A stretch of 64,000 nucleotides of DNA from Drosophila persimilis. Lineage: Eukaryota; Arthropoda; Insecta; Diptera; Drosophilidae. The stretch spans positions 1,488,001 through 1,552,000 of the forward strand of contig NW_020825706.1 in the NCBI RefSeq assembly GCF_003286085.1, in the 5' to 3' direction. This document shows positions 21,489-32,318 of the stretch, piece after piece; position 1 is the first letter of the stretch, and each line of letters starts with the position of its first letter. The notes below the pieces were generated by a model. The model was not told where the DNA came from. It made no database searches and saw only the letters and a list, made by a program, of their open reading frames with translations. Both the position numbers and the translations under genes were made by a program.

Positions 21489-24400
21489 CGATTCCATCAC
21501 TATGGAACGCCGCATGCCACACATCTGCTGCAGCAGCAGCAGCAGCAACATCCGCCGCAGCAGCAGCAGCAGCAACATCATCATATCTACTCGTATGTGG
21601 TGCCGGCAGTCAGTCACATAGCAGCCTGATGGATGATGATCCACATTTGAGTTTGAAAGTTCATAGGTCAAGAAAGGAGCTCCCCCGCATGCAACGGATT
21701 CATGCGCAACAAAAGGAGGCAACAACAACAACAACAAACAAAACAAGAAAAAACTTTAGTTCTAGAACAAAGCAAACAAAAAAAAAACCATAAAAAAAAC
21801 TATAAAAAATGAAAGAAAAAAAAAACAAAAAAGAAAGTTAATTTATAGACGAGGAGGAGGAAGAAAGCAGAGAGAAAGAAGGAAAGAGAAACCCCCGTAA
21901 TCCCAGTTTAGTGAAATTTTTCGACAGAAGAAAAGCAGAAGAAAAGCAACAGCAGATTGTAGAGGAACCAAAAACAAAGCAAAGCAAAAGCAAAAACAAA
22001 AGCAAACAAATAAATAATGAAAATGTGGGAAAAACTTGTAGTAAAATATACAAAATATACGATAGATCGGAAAAAGCTGAGCGAACTACTTAAACTAAAG
22101 TTTAGACGATGATATGCCCCTTATAAACAAGTACATATATATATATATATACATATACATAAACCCCATATATATGTGTGTATATATTTATAATAAATAT
22201 TAATTATATATAGCAAAAAAAACAAAGGCAAATGAAAAGCTGAATCAAGAAGAGTCTCTTTTGTTGAATTGATTTTATTGAAACCCCTCCCCCCAACCCC
22301 GTCTCCCCCCCCCCCATCAACAAAAAATGGAATTGAAACATGAAATTTTATGATTTTCTTGCTTGATTTTTCCTTTTGGTTTTCAGCAGCTAAATAACAA
22401 AAAATATAAATATAAACGAAAATTAAAACAATTTAAGAAGTAAAAAAAATATATAATTATAGCTTAACCGAATGTGCCCTTTAAATAGCTCTCTTTCTAG
22501 AAATATAAAAACAAAATATGACAAAAAAAAAACAAACAAATACAACAATGTATGGTAATAATTTGTATAATTATTAAGAAAGAAAGGACAATTTTTCAGA
22601 TGCAACAAACAACGAGTGTAGTCGATGATGTCATTACTGAAAGCTGGTTTCGCAAAACAAAAAACAAAAACAACAAAAAACAACAAAAATTTATTTGTTA
22701 CAAAATGAATTTGAAAATTTACTCGAAATGTTGCAGGTGTTGCAGGTGCCGCCGCGCTGTAGTAAAGATAAAAGACTCGAAAAACAAGCAGATTTTCTAG
22801 AAAAAAAACATAAGAAATGAAATGAAAGGACACTCTAAAACAAAACAAACTTTCCGCCCAAGAAAATGATTTACGTTTTTTTTTTCGAGAATTTCCCCCG
22901 GACAAAAGGGGGGACGCCCTTCCTAAAGACTCTATTCCTAAACTACATTTCGAAATGCTAGAACAATCAAATCACATTTCAAAACCCAACCAACGATTTA
23001 GATGGGGGCGCCGAAAGATCAGGGGAGATCGCAGAGATCGAAGTGGGAGAGAGAGTGGGTTATAGCTTTGCAGGAAAAGGACGAGTAAATAAAATCAATT
23101 TACATATCAAACAACAACAAATTGTAACTAAAAAAATTTATAAAAATTAAACCTAAACTAACTAAAAAAAATAGAAACATTCAAAGTCAAAAAATGAGTT
23201 CGTTCAGTTTTTCTTTTTTTTGTACACGGTTTAAAATCTTTAAATATTTTACCAAAGTTGTCCTTAATAATTTAACAATTTGTTAAACAACAAAAACAAA
23301 AAATATACTAATTTTTAATGGTTTCGTTTTTAAGAATTTTTGTTAGTTTAAGGGTTTTTTTAGAAATGTGACTAGACATACCAAAGGCATATTGGAGACA
23401 ATTGTTAAGAGAAAAATATGTAAAAAACATGAACAATCGATTAATCGATTAATAATTGGTAAACACACACATTTTATTCTTAGGTTTTCCTTGACGTTTT
23501 CTCTCTAACATTTTTTTAGTCGAATGTAAAACGCATATTCCGTCCAATTACATTTCTTGCTTTCCTCTTGCCCCCCCCCACCACCACCACCCCCTTCATC
23601 TCAGCCTCGCGTTGGTAACAGAATACATCATCGGAAAAGTCTCTATCTATAAGTCTGTAACACACACACACACACCCCCACACACACACACAGAACAGAT
23701 AGAAGTTAAAAAAAAACAAAAAATTAGTTAAAGGTTCTAGTGTTTAAGAGAGGGGTGGAGAGAAAATGTTTAATTATATTATATATACTAATGCATATCA
23801 TAAAATTGCGCCTTTTAAAACAAACAATTTAAACAACAAATATTTACAATTAAACAGTAAGCATTAATTAACAAAAACAAACAATTAATAGAAGCTAAAC
23901 AACAACAACAAAAAACAAAAACAAATATTTTCGAAATTAATTTTTAAGACTTAAGAAAAGCAATGGAAATGTATGTTAGTGTGTGCGTGTGCGTGTGTGT
24001 GTGTGTGTAAGGAAATTTTGTGTGCAATTTTCAACCAACGCGAACCCCCGCCACCGCCCCCCCAGAGGCTTGATTTTTCAGACATTCTTCGAAACTAAAC
24101 AAAAAAAACTTCATGGCTACTATATAGATTTCCGATTTCTAGTTTAGATATCATCAGAAAAAAACAAAAAAAAAAACAAAAAACCACTTAGAACGTAAAC
24201 TAAAGAATGGCATTGGAAAATGAATGAGAAGAAAAAAAAACCTAAACTAAACAATATGAATTATGGGAACATTATATGAATATATATACACCACACATAT
24301 AGTATATATACATATATATAAATATAGATATATATAAAAAACATTTTTGGGAAAACAACAACAGATACATATCAGCAAACAAACGGATAAAGCGAATGGA

Positions 24401-26380
24401 TAAACGGAGGGAATGATGGAAGGATGGAAGGAAGGAAGATGAAGGAGAAAACTTTTACAATAAAAGCGATATGTTTTGATGTGGTTTTTAAACACTTTTT
24501 TAAAACATTGTAAGCATAAAAAGGCAGTAAAGCAGTTACCAAAAAAAAAAAAACAAAAAACAAAAAATAATATTGAAAAACAATTTAGTAATAGATTATG
24601 GAACTACTTACCAAGTAAAATGGCATAATAGTAGCTATAATAGAAAGACAGCAGAAAAAACATTAAATATTTATTGTATTTGTATTTGTTATAATTTTAT
24701 CCCAAATATTGATTGCCTTATGTTTGCCTAAAAAAAAAATAAAACAAAAATAATATTACTAATTTCTAAGTAATTTATGTGTACTCCCCCCCGCCCCCCG
24801 AACCCCATTCCTACCCTAATAATATACGATATATCTTTTGTGTAGCCTTAACTTAGAAAACTTTTTCAATTGACGGTATTAATTATGCATAATAAAAACA
24901 TTTATATTTTGTTCGTTAAACAAAAAAAAAACAAAAAAATCACTTTTATTGTTTTAATTCTCAGAAACATACAAGATTAAAAACCTTTGAAGAAACGAAT
25001 TTTAAATTAGTGAAAATTTTGAAAAGAAACCAATACTATACAAAATACATATATACTATATATATAGATATATGTATGTATATGCAACTGTCATGTCATT
25101 CAAATACTAGAAAACGGGGACATTTGCTGTAAATTTGTAATACTATCTGCAGACATATATATATATAGTATATGTAGGGAATATAGGGAGTTAAGTTTAG
25201 AGGGAAAACTGATATCTGATATTGAATATTGAAAATATCAAGCAGAGAAAAAAACAACAACAACAACACACACACAAGTCGAAAACATATCAAACTCGTG
25301 CCCGATTAAAACTATATATACACACACATATGATATATATATATACAACCTATATATATCTATGGAAAAGCAAAACAAGAAAGCAAGAAAATTATGAAAT
25401 CTATTATCAAGGATAAATCACTCGAAAGTTGAGTCAATTTTTATCAGTAAATCATACGAAATAAATGCGTAATGGCGTAATGGAGTAATATTAAATATTA
25501 ATATTTAAAAAAACAAACAAAAAATGGCAAATATTTGTCTATTTTGAGGCTCATTTATTTAGCATTTTCTGCAAAAAACAAAAACAACCAAACAAATTAT
25601 TACTTTCTTTCGAAACAAAGGAAATCTTTTGCTAATAATGTAAAAAAAAAAACAAAAAACAAATTGATTTTTGAAGCAAAACCAACAAATAGCTAAATAT
25701 TATTAAAAAAAAACAAAAAACTTACATAAAACAGTAACAAAAAACTCGTATATATATATAAATATAAATATCAGCCTTGTTCTTTATATATATATACACA
25801 TATATATATATATTTGAAAAACAGTAAAAAGCAAAAAAAAAGAAACCATACAAAAAGAATATTAAAAAATAAATTATTAACTACTAAAAAAAAAAAAAGT
25901 ATTTAGCGAAAATATTGTATTTGTGAGTTTAAATGTATTGTTGCATACGAAATACCAAAATGAAAGCCGAACCACTCGATTGGCAGTGAAAGAAACCGAT
26001 AAATGAGCAAAGAAACGATTGGCACGAACCGCAGAGAAACAAAGTTAAAAAGAGAGACAGAGAAATTAAATTACAAAAATTACAAATTACAAATGCAGAT
26101 TATTTCAAATTATAAATAATTGTCACAGCAGCAGAAAGACAGACAGACAGAACACCCCCCTACCCTCTTCTCCCACACAAGAAATTATACAATTTGATAA
26201 TGATAATATTTTCAAGCGATCGAAGAGTCAGAGGGAGGAAGCACAAACGACGTTATACACATGTATATCCGGGTCAATTGGGGACATGACGAAACAAAGC
26301 GCAGTTTGCTGCAGCAGGCGACAAATTATAATAATAATAATAATACAAATAATAAATAAAAACTTTAACAATTGTTTTGT
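21489..26380 (+). other. cpo: Probable long cpo 3' UTR, extremely A-rich
   Basis: No further coding exon is seen. The + strand is strikingly A-rich, with AAAACAAAAA motifs every few hundred bases, AT dinucleotide tracts (22130-22210, 25040-25090, 25750-25815) and many AATAAA signals. The last strong AATAAATAAA cluster is at 26351-26360, after which composition changes. This suggests the main 3' end lies near 26.38 kb. A Pumilio-type UGUAUAUA lies at 22179-22186. The end point is inferred from composition and signals only. Confidence 0.55.
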
Positions 26381-26433
26381 GTAATTGTACAAGCATGGAA
26401 TTTGTTGTGGCGAATCATCATCAATCAGCTTGG

Positions 26434-26487
26434 GTTTCGGGTTCGGTTTCGGTTTCGGGTTCGGGTTCGGGTTAGGTTTCGGGTTTC
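26434..26487 (+). repeat. GGGTTC/GGTTTC hexamer-like repeat with quadruplex potential
   Basis: Repeated GGTTTC and GGGTTC words run for about 50 bp just past the presumed cpo poly(A) site, with five or more GGG tracts spaced by three to five bases. It can be read as G-F-G-F repeats but has no coding support. Confidence 0.7.
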
Positions 26488-26664
26488 ACCTTTTGCCGCT
26501 AGCGATAAGTTGGGCTAAATATTTGCTTTGTTTGCGATTTGCTTTGGATCCCCTCTTATTGTGGGGGATATGGGGTGTATAAATTTCTTGTTGTCCTCCC
26601 TATAAGGCAATGGAATCGCCCTCAACTGAGCTCCGAAGTACCACAGAAATGTTTTTCTTGGACC

Positions 26665-27060
26665 AGAAATTACGTAATCGATAAATAATCAGTTACCGAT
26701 GTTTATTATCGTTGTGATGATTATATAATGAATAAATGATTATTTATCGATTATATGTTTGAAAAATATTTTTAAAATATGTCTAATCGATTTTATTATT
26801 TTTACATTATTTTTTATCGAGTATATTATTTTTACAATTTTATTTATCGACTATTTTTTTAAAATGGTTATTTATCGTTTAAAGATTATTTGTACATGAT
26901 TATTCATAGATTATATGTATTATTTTTTCAATATTTAACGATTATATTTTTTTTAAATGGTTTTTTATCAATTATATTATTTCCATAATATTTCTTATCG
27001 AATTATATAATAATTTATCGTTCATATAATTTTGACTTGATTATTTATGGTTTTCTAAAA
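26665..27060. repeat. AT-rich array with frequent TATCGA words
   Basis: Degenerate units of roughly 40-70 bp share TTATTTATCGATTATAT and ATTATTTTTACAnTATTTTTTATCGA words. CGATA or TATCG occurs repeatedly through the tract on both strands. This is the core motif of BEAF-32 (CGATA) and DREF (TATCGATA) sites in flies. The tract lies between the end of cpo and the DNase II promoter. Confidence 0.65.
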
Positions 27061-27479
27061 TTGATCAACAATATCGACTTGGAACGTTTTCATAAATTTT
27101 GTTCCCATTATGCACTCCACAAAGGATTAAGGGGAGTCCCAATACTCGATTCTATAGGTCTCAGCCCGCCTCTTATCGCTCAGTTCCCAGATGACCCCAG
27201 ATGACACACACTGTCGATAAGCGAGGAACACACCCAACAACGGGTCATTAGCATTAATCCAGTTCAGACTTAAACAAAGATAAAGGAATGGATTCAAACA
27301 GGAAGAGAACTCAACCTTCCCTTTAGAGAGAGTGCGCTACCTGCAGCAGAGACAGAGAGAGAGAGAGGGAGAGGGAGTGCATGAGACACCCTGTTTGAGG
27401 GCAGCTGTTGATTTGGAATGGTTTCATTATCTGCCCGACAGACAGTCGTGTTCCGACAGAGCTATAGAGAGGTTGTAGG

Positions 27480-28657
27480 ATGAGATCTTTGTGTGTTTTA
27501 CTACTCCTCATTGGGATTTCTAGCCAGTGCTTGCCGGCCAAGGCAGATGGCAGCAAGAAAGTCTCCTGCAAGGATGAGCAGGGCAACGATGTGGATTGGT
27601 GAGTGTTTCCACGCACAACTTTCTTCGGGATCCCCTCTAAGATCTCTAAGATCTCCCTCGTAGGTGGCACTTGTACAAGCTCCCCAAACATTACCAACAA
27701 AACGATCTGGGCAAAGATGTGAGTGGCCTGAGGTACCTGTATGTCACGAGCAACAGCTACGACAACTGGCAGCTGTCTGGCAAGAGGGTAGGCGATGCCG
27801 ACTCCCTGCCCGCCCAGACGATCAACGCCTTGAATGTGGATCCCACACACACACTGCTGGCGGCCTACAACGATCAGTGGCCCAATGGCACTGTCTTCAG
27901 CACCGGCGGCCACGCCAAGGGTCTGGTGGGAAGCGATGGGGAGACGGGCGTGTGGATCGTACACTCAGTGCCGAAATATCCCACCCTGCCGGAGTACACG
28001 TACCCCACAACGGGGGAGCATTATGCCCAGAGCATGCTCTGCATCACCGTGAAGGCCGTGGATCTGGAGAAGGTCGGCCAGGTGCTGGTCTACAATGAGC
28101 CGCACTTCTACTACGAAAGGAATCCGCTGCTCCAGAGATCGGATCTGCTCTTCCCCAGCCTGGAGAGGGCCATGCACGGCCAATGGCGCACCGAAGCGCC
28201 CTTCCAGAAGGATCTGGAACTCCGTTCCTTGGACGGCAAGAAGTTCCGTTTGTTCGGCAAGAGCGGACGCGCCAATGTGGAGCTCTATGCGGATGTGGTG
28301 GCTCCTGCCTTGGATGTCAGCCTCTTTGTGGAGGCATGGCGCGATGGGGCCGGCAATCTGCCCAATCGCTGCGGAAGCAACGACAAGGTCTTCAACGTGG
28401 AATCGGTCGCCAATCTGGAGCTCTCCGTGGACTTCAAGACCACCCAGGATCACTCCAAGTGGGCCGTGTCCCGCCCCTCAGGCATTTTGCTGTATCATTG
28501 GCGTGTGGGCGGCGGCGATTGGATCTGTGTGGGTGACATCAATCGGCAGGAGACGCAACTGAAACGTGGCGGGGGCACCCTGTGCCACAAGAGCTCAAGG
28601 GTCTCGAATCTGTACAGGAATCTGGTGGCCAATTATGACAAGTGTGCGGAGGTGTAG
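27480..28657 (+). CDS. DNaseII: Deoxyribonuclease II (acid lysosomal DNase)
   Basis: Two exons (27480-27598 and 27664-28657; GTGAGT donor, CGTAG acceptor, 65-nt intron) give 370 residues, a normal length for the family. Residues 1-20 form a signal peptide (SLCVLLLLIGISSQC). The mature protein starts near KVSCKDEQGNDVDWWHLYKLP, the typical DNase II opening. Both phospholipase-D-like HxK catalytic motifs are present: H123-A-K125 in GGHAKGLVG and H303-S-K305 in DHSKWAVS. The end RGGGTLCHKSS also fits. DNase II cuts double-stranded DNA in acid compartments without metal ions, clearing DNA of engulfed or dying cells, notably nurse cells in fly ovaries. HSKW is followed by Ala where the human enzyme has Cys. 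The gene looks intact. An AATAAA at 28848-28853 is a possible poly(A) signal. Confidence 0.95.
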
Positions 28658-29179
28658 TTGGGGAACTTAAAAATTATGATATCTTGTTCCGGAATACAAG
28701 GAAACGATTGAACTCTATGTACTCCCATTATTCCGATTGTATTGTAAACAATTTTCAGATAAATATATATTTTATACATCGTTCTATCAAAAGAGATCGT
28801 TTTATCCACTATTTTTAAAGATTTTAAGGCATAAAAAAAGAGTGTAAAATAAAGATCAATGGCTCTAAATACTGTTTCGGGCTTTTATGGGGAAACAATT
28901 AAAAACCAAAAATCAGTTGCAGTTTTGTGCAATTTCAGTTCATTTTTCGAGATTTAAGGAACTACTTTAATAATTAAATTAAATTTTTGTTTGGGTTTAC
29001 AACATTTTATTCGATCCACTCTACGTGCCATCTACATGAAAATTACATGTGTCTGTGGCGACATCTGGCTCACATTCTGCCATGCTACCCCTAGCATCGC
29101 GGCGCATCACTGGCACCCTCTAACGTTCATTTATGTTCCAAACAACTATCGATTGGGCTCTGTTGGTTAACAGCAGCAA

Positions 29180-30115
29180 GAAGACAACAATGAGTCTCAT
29201 TCCATACACAATGTTGCGGCAACATTATTTTGTAAACCGTTTTTTGGTCAAAATAAAATACATAAAGGTAATTAAAAGTAGCAATCTTGTAGCAAATTTA
29301 TTCATCAATCGTATAAAATTATGATGGCATGGCTAAATGTTCTATATAGCTGGTAATAGTCGACGGAACAAAGAATATGAGGAATTGGTCGTTTTTTTGA
29401 ATCGAATTTGAATTCGCCGCAGTTCGCCGCAGTTCGCTTTTGCAACAATGAGTCTCATTCTATACACAAAAGTTGCGGCAACATTTCCTTGAAAACCGTA
29501 TTTTAGTCAAAATAAAATACATTAAGATAATTAAAAGAAGCAATCTTGTAGAAAATGCATTTATCTATGATAAAGCTAAGTGGGGAAATCTATATAGCTT
29601 GAAATATAGGCAATACCCGATTCGCCGCAGTTTCGCTTTTGCAACAATGAGTCTCATTCCATACACAAACATGTTGCTAATTCCATGCACACATACCCTG
29701 GGGGAAATGAATGTTATAGAATTGTGAATACGTTTGTCTTCCAAGGCTCAGGATCGAGATAAATATATACAAGATACTAATAATACACATGAATAAGTCA
29801 AAAACATATCAATTTGAGAAAAGGTCTTAATAAATTACGTTTGATCTTCATATAAAATTAGCGAAATAGGGTGTACAAAGGGCTATACACGCATCACGTC
29901 TTCAAATACCAGCAACATTGCGACTGTTTTTTTTGTTGAACTATTTTGTTTAAACCTTTTTTTACAATAAATACAATAAAAGCAAGGATTAAAAACTATC
30001 CAATCTTGTAGAAAATTGATTCATTAATCGTATAAAATTATGTGGGCACGGCTAAATGTTCTATATAGCTGGTAATATTCAACGGAATATCAAAAACGAG
30101 GAATATGTAAAGTAG
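29180..30115. repeat. Diverged direct repeats of about 200-250 bp
   Basis: Words shared by the units include AACAATGAGTCTCATTC, TTGCGGCAACATT, TCAAAATAAAATACATnAAG, AGCAATCTTGTAG and TTCTATATAGCTGGTAATA. Copies start near 29187, 29444 and 29643. A fourth, more distant part lies at about 29940-30110. The CGCCGCAGTTTCGC junction recurs at 29415-29440 and 29621-29640. No coding or terminal repeats are evident. Confidence 0.7.
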
Positions 30116-30148
30116 AACTTGAATACTTGAGGGTCGGACGGTATTTTT

Positions 30149-30173
30149 TATCGATAAATCCGCGGTCACACTG
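30149..30173 (+). promoter_or_regulatory. DRE plus Motif 1 core promoter of the SPRYD7-like gene
   Basis: A perfect DREF site TATCGATA lies at 30149-30156. GGTCACACTG, the Drosophila core-promoter Motif 1 (M1BP), lies at 30164-30173, about 107 bp before the start codon. This pair is typical of TATA-less housekeeping promoters in flies. Confidence 0.8.
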
Positions 30174-30279
30174 AAGAAGAATCGCCAAAATAAATAAATA
30201 TTGAGAAAAAAAATTTATATAAAAAACGAATCGGGTGATAAGCGTGAAAGATTTTCCCACCCACCCACAAACAGTAGGA

Positions 30280-31176
30280 ATGTTTTGCTGCCTCCGCACC
30301 TGCCTCAATGGAGGACAATTGAGGAAACCGATGACAGCTGCCAGTCGCCTAAGAGAGCCCGACGTTCACCTGGATGCAGCGCATATGGGTATCAATAGAT
30401 AAAAGATAAACCACAACAAAGAACTCTAATCATATAAAGTACTTCCCGAACAGGACCCGATGTCATTCTGCTCTCCCATCAGCTGAGGGTCACGGGCACT
30501 GGCGGCGTCCTGGCCACGGCACCGCTCGTCCAGTCCAAGTCCTACTTTGAGGTGAAGATCCAGCAGAGTGGCAGCTGGTCTATTGGCCTGGCCACCCGCC
30601 AGACGGATTTGAGTAGGAAAAGCGGTGGCGGTGATCGCGAGTCCTGGTGCCTGTGCTCCGACAATGCCACACGGCACAACGAAGAGGAATTCCGGCCCGT
30701 GGTGGCTGCCTGCACGACGCAGCCGCCCTCATCCATCACCAAGACCAGTGCCAATGGCATCCTCAATAATAGTGCGGCAGCGGCAGCGGGTCTCATTTCC
30801 ATTGAAGATCTGCAACAGGAGGATCTGCTAATGACCACGGGAGTGGCCCCACCGCCAGATATGGGGGAAACGTTGATCGGGACGCCACAGCGTGACTTTC
30901 CCGACGAGGGTGACATTGTGGGCGTGGCCTTTGATCATGTGGAACTGAATTTCTATTTCAATGGCAAAAACCTGGAGGTACCCTTCCGAAATGTGCGAGG
31001 ATCGGCGCTCTTTCCCGTCATCTATGGTATGCTATGATATATCCTTAAAGATCTATTCATTTCATCATTGTTTTTCAGTGGGCAATGGTGCCATTCTGGA
31101 TATCATTTTGGATAACTTTTCGCATGGCCCACCGCCTGGTTTTGAGCGCATTCTGCTGGAACAGTCTCTTCTTTAG
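30280..31176 (+). CDS. SPRY domain-containing protein 7 (SPRYD7/CLLD6) homologue, CG7785-like
   Basis: Three exons (30280-30388, 30454-31026, 31079-31176) join in phase 1 at both introns, giving 259 residues. The protein starts MFCCLRTCLNGG and then HLDAAHMGPDVILLS. It continues GTGGVLATAPLVQSKSYFEV, then GDIVGVAFDHVELNFYFNGK, and ends PPPGFERILLEQSLL. These segments follow human SPRYD7 almost from end to end. The human protein is about 196 residues. The extra length is a 60-residue Ala/Thr-rich insert after DNATRHNEEE and before FPDEGDIVG. SPRY domains are protein-binding beta sandwiches; the partner of SPRYD7 is not something I can state. The gene is intact with short fly introns (65 and 52 nt). 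Confidence 0.92.
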
Positions 31177-32318
31177 ATAGATCTTGTGAGAAAATTAGCC
31201 TCGTGGAGAACAAATTATTAACCAAAATGACAGCTAGATAGTGCGTTTCAGAATTATAAGATAGGCAAGAAGCAAAGTGGTAGTGAAGTGAGGAAATGGC
31301 CCTTGAAGGCAGCTGAATGAAGGAAAAGTGTTTGATTTTCAAAGAATGTTGAGATTTATATTCCACAAATGAGTATTCGTTGGCATTTTGTACTTAAATC
31401 ATTCGATTCTTAAAGGAAAAACAGTGTGAAGCTTGTTTTTCTTCTCCTTTTACAAACCTATGTATAATCTTTGTATATCTATCCACCAGCACGCAGCTTT
31501 ATCTATTGGATGGCTTGCTCATTTAAGAAAGATATCTAGTCACTAGCTTGTTAAAGCCTCCCCAAGGTACCCGAAAACTACTGTAAATCTAGTATGCCCC
31601 TATATACCCCTGAGTACCAGGTACAAAAACCGTTTCTAGTTCCTTAAACTCTACCCAAAAGATCAATGTATTAACTTAAGCACTAAATCTACTTAAAGAT
31701 CTGTCAATTCTATACATAAACCTATTAGAAACCTATGAGTATTAAGCGAATAAGAGCTATAATTGTTTAAAATTCTGCCTAGAACTAATTTCCTGATCTT
31801 TACCCTGTCTTATAGTTCTGAAAATCACTCTCTAGCCCTAGCAGACTTCAAGTGTATAAAAAGTACAGACAAACCCTTACTAGTCCTCGAACAAACAACA
31901 AACATCTATTGAAAACGATGTATTATTATTTGTCCGTGTGTTTTTGTAAATTATTTATATAGCCATGAAACCGCGACTGCTTTGTATTATACACACACCT
32001 TATATACTACTATATATCCCTCTTATGGGGAGCCTAGATCTCTCTACAGTTTCACACACATTCCCAATGGTCCAACGATGGGTCCTCTCTTACTTAATCG
32101 AGCACGGAAATACCTAACTAACTCTAAGAATTATATCTTATATCGATATCTGCTTTGACAAAAAAAAAACTGATTAATCCGCGCGCGGACAATAAATCTA
32201 TGTTATGTAATTCCTTTTCCAACGATTTCTATGTCAGGGCCAGAAAATTAAAAAAAATAATACGGAATATATATAACTATTTGGATCTTCAAAATTTGAC
32301 AGCAGTCGGAGATGATCT
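31177..32318. other. 3' UTR of SPRYD7-like gene and alpha-tubulin upstream region
   Basis: No coding is seen. The first 700 bases or so are unique, AT-rich and look like 3' UTR. A TATCGATA (DREF type) lies at 32141-32148. A TATA-like TATATATAA lies at 32268-32276, 43 bp before the tubulin ATG, which leaves only a very short leader if used. Confidence 0.5.

Larger units (their letters stand above)
26381..27479. other. Intergenic region cpo to DNase II
   Basis: The region holds the G-rich repeat at 26434-26487 and the ATCGAT-rich AT array at about 26665-27060. A stretch near 27180-27250 looks like ordinary unique sequence. An AG run (27351-27374) lies just upstream of the DNase II start. No other gene is seen. 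Confidence 0.6.
28658..30279. other. Intergenic DNase II to SPRYD7-like gene, with a repeat array
   Basis: After the DNase II 3' UTR, positions about 29180-30115 hold diverged direct repeats (separate entry). The last 150 bases contain the promoter motifs of the SPRYD7-like gene. No other coding region is seen. Confidence 0.6.

Noticed and set aside
21202-21746. Leu- and Ala-rich frames on the - strand
   Set aside because: They are antisense readings of the CAG/CAA repeats in the cpo Q-rich exon.
29180-30115. Retrotransposon or LTR remnant between DNase II and the SPRYD7-like gene
   Set aside because: No reverse transcriptase, gag-like or terminal-repeat structure is visible; the direct repeats are short local units.
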